Shown piece after piece: positions 58,710-64,000 of a stretch of DNA of 64,000 bases. Position numbers and translations under genes: made by a program. The DNA comes from SpSt-600 sp042408195 (GTDB lineage Bacteria; Chloroflexota; Anaerolineae; SpSt-600). The notes beneath the pieces are model-generated. The model saw only the letters and a program-made list of their open reading frames with translations, was not told the DNA's origin and searched no databases. The stretch covers positions 1 through 64,000 of the forward strand of contig JBHOQL010000040.1 of assembly GCA_042408195.1 (NCBI GenBank). The letters run 5' to 3'. The first letter of the stretch is position 1, and every line of letters starts with the position of its first letter.

Positions 58710-59534
58710 TCAACCGCAATGTGGTACAAAGGCTTCCCGATTTCTTGCAAAGAGGACGAAGCGGTGGTGAGCCCAGATGGATTTCAGAAAGCGAGGTAAG
58801 GAGTTTTCTAAGAAGGCGTAGCGCATAACTCTGGCCTTTAGGGTAGGGTCCTTTCCGGAATAATAATCAATTATGTTCCAATTCCATGAGGAACCAGAAA
58901 ACCGGGCCAGCAAACGCTGGGATTTTATCCCCAGCCTTTCCAAGAGCTTTGCTGCCGGCATTACGGTGTCAGGCCAGGGAGGGGTATCCATAAAGCCTTC
59001 TTCCACAGGTCTGAAACCTTCCCTTGTCACTACCTCCTTTACCCTTTCCATGTCAACCCATCTCTCGTCAACCCGCTTGAAGAATTCGGGCTCAAGGAAA
59101 TATTTCCTCATAATGTAGCCAGGCTGACGGGGATTAGGCATAGCTACGAAGAGGAGCTTTCCCGACACTCTTGCAAGTTCGCGCAGGAGGCTCTCAGCGT
59201 CCGCCAAGTACAACAGGCCAGCCCACTCCCAAGCTAGGTCAAAAGCTCTATCGGGGAAGGGCAGCGATTTCATACCGGGGCAACAGACCCACTGCGCTGC
59301 AAAGCCAAGCTCCTCCCATATCTTCATAGCTTCACGGATGCGCCCTTCATCTTCATCCACAACTGTTACGGAGCAACCAGCCCGGGCCAGTTCTATGCTG
59401 TTTATGCCCGTTATGCCCGCCATACCATATGCTGGGGCCTCCAGAACTCGACGGATAGGATAACGCTTCGTAAGGGAAAGGAGGTAATCGTTGAGGACGA
59501 AGCGTTCGTATACCAGCCCAAGGCCTTCGTTCAT
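58710..59534 (-). CDS. Class I SAM-dependent methyltransferase
   Basis: A 274 aa protein with a Rossmann-like methyltransferase domain. The first motif is atypical: VLEAPAYGMAGITG stands where E/D-x-G-x-G-x-G is usual, followed by the acidic strand end VVDEDEGRI. Later motifs (FDLAWEWAGLLYL and KLLFVAMPNP) agree with the fold. The C-terminal third shows a membrane-side helical part. The substrate is unknown. ATG 59534 overlaps the phoU stop as ATGA, so it is the last gene of the pst group. Confidence 0.75.
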   Translation of the reverse strand: MNEGLGLVYERFVLNDYLLSLTKRYPIRRVLEAPAYGMAGITGINSIELARAGCSVTVVDEDEGRIREAMKIWEELGFAAQWVCCPGMKSLPFPDRAFDLAWEWAGLLYLADAESLLRELARVSGKLLFVAMPNPRQPGYIMRKYFLEPEFFKRVDERWVDMERVKEVVTREGFRPVEEGFMDTPPWPDTVMPAAKLLERLGIKSQRLLARFSGSSWNWNIIDYYSGKDPTLKARVMRYAFLENSLPRFLKSIWAHHRFVLFARNREAFVPHCG

Positions 59535-60235
59535 GGTTGTTCCCTTTCCCTGCGAGCCCAACGGGTGCCTATATCTTCATCTATATCCAGCTCCTTCATC
59601 TCTCCGGTAGTGGTAAAGAGTACCCTCTCGCAGATGTTGGTAACCCTGTCAGCGGCTCTTTCCAGGTTGTGGGCAACCCAGAGGAGGTAGTTGGCTTGCT
59701 CAATGTTGGCTGGGTTAGATATCACGTAGGTCATGAGCTCACGGTAGACTTGATCGTAGAGTGCGTCCATTTCATCATCTTCTTTCGGGATAGCCCTAGC
59801 CTTTTCCACATCTTTCTGAACAAAGGCTTCAAGGGCCTGGTGAAGCATATCTGCAGCCTTTTGAGCCATTCGGGGGATATCGATTAAGGGTTTAATAAGG
59901 GGCCTTTCGCCTATAAGCAAGTTGATTTTGGCAATGCCTTTAGCGTAATCAGCTATGCGCTCCAACTCCGTGACTACTTCAAGGATAGCTGCCAGAAAGC
60001 GCAGGTCACTGGCCATTGGCTGCTGGGTGGCAATAACCACTAGAGTATCGGCCTCTATGGCAAAGCGCTTTTCGTTTATAGCCTGGTCGTCAGCTATAAT
60101 CCTGCGAGATGCCTCAAAGTCCCGCCTCTTCAAACTGTCCACTGCCTCAAGGATGCTCCTTTCCACCATTTCCCCGAGCTTAAGGACCTCCCCTTGAAGG
60201 CGCTTTATCTCGCTATCCAACATTTCCCTCGGCAT
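59531..60235 (-). CDS. phoU: Phosphate uptake regulator PhoU
   Basis: PhoU damps phosphate uptake and signalling by linking the Pst transporter to the PhoR kinase. The 234 aa all-helical protein has two repeats with the marks ERIADYAKGIAK and LERAADRVTNI, which carry metal-binding E/D residues. AGGAGG lies just before the ATG. It follows pstB by 18 bases in the standard order. A longer C-terminal tail than usual (ending in an Arg/Glu-rich stretch) is present. Confidence 0.94.
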   Translation of the reverse strand: MPREMLDSEIKRLQGEVLKLGEMVERSILEAVDSLKRRDFEASRRIIADDQAINEKRFAIEADTLVVIATQQPMASDLRFLAAILEVVTELERIADYAKGIAKINLLIGERPLIKPLIDIPRMAQKAADMLHQALEAFVQKDVEKARAIPKEDDEMDALYDQVYRELMTYVISNPANIEQANYLLWVAHNLERAADRVTNICERVLFTTTGEMKELDIDEDIGTRWARREREQP

Positions 60236-60253
60236 GTTCGTCCTCCTCAGGTT

Positions 60254-61066
60254 TTATCCAAACCGGCCAGTTATGTAATCTTCGGTCCGCTTATCTCTCG
60301 GGTTCGTAAATATATCACGAGCCAGGCCATATTCTATTAAGCGGCCAACTTGATGGTCGTCCCACATTATGAAAGCGGTATAGTGGGATATCCTTGCTGC
60401 CTGTTGCATGTTGTGCGTTACTATTACAATGGTGTAATTTTCGGAAAGGTCTCGCAGAAGTTCTTCTATTTTCAGAGTCGCGATAGGGTCAAGGGCTGAA
60501 GCTGGCTCATCCAGAAGGAGAACCTCAGACCCCACTGCCAGAGCCCTGGCGATGCAGAGCCTCTGCTGCTGCCCTCCTGATAGAGTAAGGGCGTTAGCAT
60601 GGAGTTTGTCCTTTACCTCGTCCCAAAGGGCGGCCTGCCTGAGAGCTCTTTCTACAACTTCATCCAGGTTCCCTTTGAACCCTCTTATCCTGAGCCCCCA
60701 GGCTACGTTTTCATAAATGCTTTTCGGGAAGGGGTTGGGTTTCTGGAAGACCATACCTATGCGCCGGCGGAGTTCGGTCACATCGACGTGGGGGGCATAG
60801 ATGTCTTGGCCGTTGAAGAGGACCTGACCCTCGACCCTTGCTCCAGGGATGAGATCGTTCATGCGGTTGAGGCAGCGTATAAGGGTACTTTTGCCGCATC
60901 CTGATGGCCCGATTATAGCTGTGATACGGTTCCGGTAGATGTCAAGGTTTATATCCCCCAGGACGAGCTTCTCACCATACCATACGTTCAAATTTCGGAT
61001 TTTGATTATAGGGTCTGCATGGTCGGAGGTCAAGTCTGAAAAAGGCATAGCTCCTGACCTGAACAT
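60254..61066 (-). CDS. pstB: Phosphate ABC transporter ATP-binding protein PstB
   Basis: A 270 aa ABC ATPase with Walker A GPSGCGKST, the PstB-specific IGMVFQKPNPFP Q-loop, signature LSGGQQQR and Walker B LLLDEPASALD. It powers high-affinity phosphate import. AGGAGGTTGAA precedes the ATG. It lies ten bases after pstA. Confidence 0.96.
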   Translation of the reverse strand: MFRSGAMPFSDLTSDHADPIIKIRNLNVWYGEKLVLGDINLDIYRNRITAIIGPSGCGKSTLIRCLNRMNDLIPGARVEGQVLFNGQDIYAPHVDVTELRRRIGMVFQKPNPFPKSIYENVAWGLRIRGFKGNLDEVVERALRQAALWDEVKDKLHANALTLSGGQQQRLCIARALAVGSEVLLLDEPASALDPIATLKIEELLRDLSENYTIVIVTHNMQQAARISHYTAFIMWDDHQVGRLIEYGLARDIFTNPRDKRTEDYITGRFG

Positions 61067-61075
61067 TTCAACCTC

Positions 61076-61939
61076 CTATTCAAATCTTACTTGGAAGCGG
61101 TTGCGCAGGTAAATAGCCGTGGCGTTCATAGAAAGGAGTAAAGCCAGAAGGACAATAATGGCCGCAGCAGCGTTGAGGTGAAAGGCTTCTTGGGGCCTGG
61201 AAACCCAGTTGAAGATCTGAATAGGAAGTACGGTGAAAGGGCTCTGGAGAGCTCTCAGGGAAAGAGGAGGGAGGAATGCGATATAAGTCAAAGCTCCAAT
61301 GGTTATGAGGGGAGCAGTCTCCCCGATTGCTCTGGAAAGGGCTAGGATGGTTCCGGTGAGGATTCCTGGCATTGCCACCGGCAGGACCTGATCCCTTACC
61401 ACCTGCCATTTAGTAGCTCCCAGGGCGTAGCCAGCTTCCCTCAAGCTTCGAGGGACAGAGCGCAGGGCTTCGCGAGAAGAAACAATTATGACGGGTAGAA
61501 TCAATAGTGCCATAGTTAAAGCACCCGATAGAATGCTCCTTCCTCCCGTTATGCCCCGCAGTGTCCTTACAAAGACCTCAAGGCCAAGGAGCCCGTAGAT
61601 TATTGACGGAACAGCGGCCAGATTGGCTATATTAACTTCAATGAAACGGGTAAAGGCATTGTCGGCGGCGTACTCTTCCAGGTATATACCTGCTGCAACA
61701 CCCACGGGGAAAGCGAAAAGGGCTGTAAGGATCAAGAGCATCATTGAGCCTACGAGGGCCGGTAATATACCTGCTTCCTCTGCTTTACGGGATGGGAAAC
61801 TAGTCAAGAATTTCCAGTTCAGGCGCGGTAAACCATCCACAAAGACATCGGTCAGGAGCACGATGAGCACAACTAAGCCCACCACTGTGGAAAAGAAGGC
61901 AACCATCCTGAAGATCCGCTCAAGACATCTTTCTTTCAT
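61076..61939 (-). CDS. pstA: Phosphate ABC transporter permease PstA
   Basis: A 287 aa permease with six membrane helices and the conserved loop REAGYALGATKWQVVRDQVLP. It forms the channel with PstC. I use ATG 61939, which overlaps the pstC stop as ATGA and has AGGAGGTTCAAG upstream; a longer frame would begin inside pstC. Confidence 0.94.
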   Translation of the reverse strand: MKERCLERIFRMVAFFSTVVGLVVLIVLLTDVFVDGLPRLNWKFLTSFPSRKAEEAGILPALVGSMMLLILTALFAFPVGVAAGIYLEEYAADNAFTRFIEVNIANLAAVPSIIYGLLGLEVFVRTLRGITGGRSILSGALTMALLILPVIIVSSREALRSVPRSLREAGYALGATKWQVVRDQVLPVAMPGILTGTILALSRAIGETAPLITIGALTYIAFLPPLSLRALQSPFTVLPIQIFNWVSRPQEAFHLNAAAAIIVLLALLLSMNATAIYLRNRFQVRFE

Positions 61940-62811
61940 AGCTTGAACCTCCTCTGGCGAGCAGAAAACCAATAGCTCAGCAGATTGAAAACAAGGCTCA
62001 TCAAGAACAAAGTCAAACCAACGGCGAAAATGGTCCGGAACTCCAGAGAGCCGGATGGGACATCTCCCATGCTGACCTGGACTATGTATGCGGTCATGGT
62101 CTCGATTGGGACCAAGGGATTAAGGGTGAGCCTGGGAGTCTGGCCCGCCGCTATGGTCACTATCATGGTTTCTCCCAAAGCTCTGGAAATCCCGAGGATA
62201 AAGGAGGCAATTATCCCCGACGAAGCCGCTGGAATAACCACTCCGGTGACTACCTGGCGGGTTGTAGCTCCGAGAGCATAGGCCCCCTCTCTTAGGGAGC
62301 GAGGGACTGCGTACATAGCATCCTCGCTGAGGGAAGCGACTGTAGGAATTATCATTATGCCCATCACTAAACCAGCGCTCAAGGCATTGAATCCGGCAAG
62401 GGAGGGAATCACTTTCCTGAGGAGTGGGGTTACGAAGAGTAAGGCAAAGTATCCGTAAACTACAGTGGGGATTCCCGCCAGGATCTCAAGGGAGGGTTTG
62501 AGGATGCGGCGGACTCTCTCGGAAGCGTATTCGCTCATGTATACAGCGGCCATCAGGCCCAAAGGAAGCGCTACCATCATGGCTATCGCCGTGGTGAGGA
62601 AGGTTCCACTGACCAGCACTATTATACCGAAGTGCTTTTTGGCGAAAAGCGGGGTCCACTGGGTCTCGGTCAGGAAGCGGGTTATGGGGATTTCCCGGAA
62701 AAAGGCTACGCTTTCAAAGATCAGGACAGCGATTACGCCAAAGGTGGTGAAAATGGAAAGGGAAGCGCACAGGGCAAATATTCCTTCCAGGGCTCTTTCC
62801 CTCCACCTCAA
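61936..62811 (-). CDS. pstC: Phosphate ABC transporter permease PstC
   Basis: A 291 aa permease with six membrane helices and the loop REGAYALGATTRQVVTGVVIP. I prefer the TTG at 62811, two bases past the mfd stop, because GGGAGGT lies right before it. An ATG at 62859 would add 16 residues, overlap mfd by 46 bases and lack a ribosome site. No pstS gene is next to it; the phosphate-binding protein must be encoded outside the window. Confidence 0.9.
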   Translation of the reverse strand: MRWRERALEGIFALCASLSIFTTFGVIAVLIFESVAFFREIPITRFLTETQWTPLFAKKHFGIIVLVSGTFLTTAIAMMVALPLGLMAAVYMSEYASERVRRILKPSLEILAGIPTVVYGYFALLFVTPLLRKVIPSLAGFNALSAGLVMGIMIIPTVASLSEDAMYAVPRSLREGAYALGATTRQVVTGVVIPAASSGIIASFILGISRALGETMIVTIAAGQTPRLTLNPLVPIETMTAYIVQVSMGDVPSGSLEFRTIFAVGLTLFLMSLVFNLLSYWFSARQRRFKL

Positions 62812-62813
62812 GG

Positions 62814-64000
62814 TTACCTCCCAAGCCTTTCCAAGGTTTTTTCCAGAAGTTTCTGCCATTCATCCCGTTTACCCATGGGCAACCAAATAGCTCTGCGGCC
62901 AATTCTAACTGACGGGAAGAAGTGGCCAGGCCCTCGGGAAACCAGATCGCCAAGGCGTTTTCGCAATTCGGCCTCGTTGATGGCTCCATCAAGCCTTATA
63001 GCGATTTGACCTTCTTCCACTCCAATGGATTTAACGCCGGCTCTGAGGGCAAGCACTTTCACCCTCAGCTGGTAAAGGAGGTAGCGCACAGCTACCGGCA
63101 GCGGACCGAAGCGGTCTTCAAGTTCAGCCCTTATTTCTTCAATCTGCTCCAGAGTCTGGAGCTGGGCCATCCTCCTGTAGAGCTGAAGCCTGAGGAAGGG
63201 ATCGGAGATATAATCGTCGGGAATATAGGAGGGAAGGGGGAGGTCGATGTTGACATCGGGGAGAGCCAGGAGGGAAGATTTGGCTGCTTCCTCTCCCTCC
63301 CTCAATTCTTGAACAGCTCTAGCCAGAAGACGGCAATAGAGGTCAAAGCCTATGGCGGCAATGTGGCCGTGCTGCTTGGGCCCCAGAATCTCTCCCGCCC
63401 CTCGTATTTCCAAGTCCTTTAGGGCAATGCGGAGTCCGGCTCCCAGCTCTCCTGCTTCCATTATGGCCTCCAGGCGGCGCCTAGCGCTTTCTGAGAGGGG
63501 GGAGTCAGGGTCATAGAGGAAGTAAGCGTAAGCTCTAACCGATCCTCTGCCCACTCTGCCCCGGAGCTGGTAAAGCTGCGCCAAGCCAAAAGTATCAGCT
63601 TTGTTCACAATTATGGTGTTAGCGTTGGGGATATCCAGACCGCTTTCTATGATGGAGGTGCAGACCAAAATGTCAATCTTACCGGAGGCGAAATCCAGCA
63701 TAACCCTGGCCAGCTTTTCCTCAGGGAGCTGTCCATGGGCTATCTCTACCCGGGCTTCGGGCACCAGCTTTTTCACCTTTGCCGCAACCTCTTTTATGTC
63801 CTGAACCCGATTGTGGACAAAGAAAACCTGCCCCCCACGGTTCAGCTCCCTCAATATAGCCTGACGGACCACGGTTTCATCGTAGGGACCTACGTAAACC
63901 TTTACCGGGAGCCTTTCCTCAGGGGGAGTTTCTATGGTGCTCAAGTCCCTTATTCCAGCCAAGGACATGTAGAGGGTTCGAGGGATGGGGGTCGCTGTAA
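62814..64000 (-). CDS. mfd: Transcription-repair coupling factor Mfd (C-terminal part, cut by window edge)
   Basis: Mfd removes RNA polymerase stalled at DNA damage and recruits UvrA. The frame runs off the right edge and shows the second half of the RecG-like helicase core (TPIPRTLYMSLAG, DILVCTSIIESGLDIPNAN, QLYQLRGRVGRG) and the C-terminal TRCF domain. Only about 395 of some 1100 residues are visible. Its stop lies two bases before the likely pstC start, with the ribosome site for pstC inside the end of mfd. Confidence 0.95.
   Translation of the reverse strand, partial: TATPIPRTLYMSLAGIRDLSTIETPPEERLPVKVYVGPYDETVVRQAILRELNRGGQVFFVHNRVQDIKEVAAKVKKLVPEARVEIAHGQLPEEKLARVMLDFASGKIDILVCTSIIESGLDIPNANTIIVNKADTFGLAQLYQLRGRVGRGSVRAYAYFLYDPDSPLSESARRRLEAIMEAGELGAGLRIALKDLEIRGAGEILGPKQHGHIAAIGFDLYCRLLARAVQELREGEEAAKSSLLALPDVNIDLPLPSYIPDDYISDPFLRLQLYRRMAQLQTLEQIEEIRAELEDRFGPLPVAVRYLLYQLRVKVLALRAGVKSIGVEEGQIAIRLDGAINEAELRKRLGDLVSRGPGHFFPSVRIGRRAIWLPMGKRDEWQKLLEKTLERLGR

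Noticed and set aside
1..64000. tRNA, rRNA, riboswitch or prophage
   Set aside because: I looked for T-loop motifs, rRNA-like stretches, known riboswitch cores and integrases, and found none that hold up by eye.

Overview
This window reads as a dense, housekeeping-rich chromosomal segment of a free-living bacterium, most likely a member of the Chloroflexota (Anaerolineae or a related, possibly thermophilic, lineage). No rRNA or other phylogenetic marker was tested, so this is inference. It rests on proline/threonine-rich linkers in several exported proteins, a C-terminal F-L-P-I-V-L-K motif on a very large subtilase, a RecG with a long N-terminal extension, CBS/DRTGG-type family II pyrophosphatase, frequent AGG/AGA and ATA codons, and strong Shine-Dalgarno sites with many ATGA-type overlaps. 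I see no rRNA, tRNA, CRISPR array, insertion sequence, integrase or phage gene. Many promoters are close to the sigma-70 consensus with 17-base spacers.

Layout. 1-4601 (+): a consensus promoter, then secD, secF and a DUF2723 glycosyltransferase-like membrane protein. 4602-5131: non-coding, with an imperfect tandem repeat. 5132-13850 (-): fusA2 (EF-G-like), a four-gene envelope or membrane-stress-like group (helical protein, SRPBCC, lipoprotein, SPFH/zinc ribbon), rph, moaC, a moaD-moaE fusion, DUF3786 and sfsA. 14148-21281 (+): the nusA-rnpM-infB-rbfA-nrnA-truB-ribF operon, with a perfect leader hairpin and a last gene in which RibF is fused to archease. 21278-22888 (-): CBS/DRTGG pyrophosphatase. 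23050-25265 (+): ChbG-like deacetylase, AAC(3)-family acetyltransferase and gamma carbonic anhydrase. 25235-28994 (-): a metal ABC transporter and an MFS protein. 29140-30135 (+): an M23 peptidase.

30119-39824 (-): one long run joining a small membrane protein, a GH3-like protein with altered catalytic motifs, a membrane sensor ending in a helix-turn-helix, an S1 protein, FtsK, IF-1, a clan-A glycoside hydrolase and a solute-binding protein. 39959-44179 (-): a 1406-residue subtilase. 44567-50791 (+): Asp23-like, FakA, FakB/DegV, RecG, CoaD and a coiled-coil protein. 50819-53937 (-): lipid kinase, P-loop kinase and a GAF histidine kinase. 54323-56853 (+): a class III adenylate cyclase and TruD. 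Then apt (-), an orphan sugar-binding-type lipoprotein (+), and 58710-64000 (-): mfd (cut by the window edge), pstC, pstA, pstB, phoU and a methyltransferase.

Together the genes cover protein export, translation and RNA maturation, molybdopterin synthesis, phosphate and metal uptake, fatty-acid activation, DNA repair and segregation, and envelope remodelling. The strongest unusual signals are the RibF-archease fusion, the MoaD-MoaE fusion with an internal Gly-Gly, the GH3 protein whose nucleophile position is Glu, the hairpin in the nusA leader, the membrane sensor with a DNA-binding-like tail, the SPFH-centred group, and the paired cyclase/kinase promoters with an inverted repeat.
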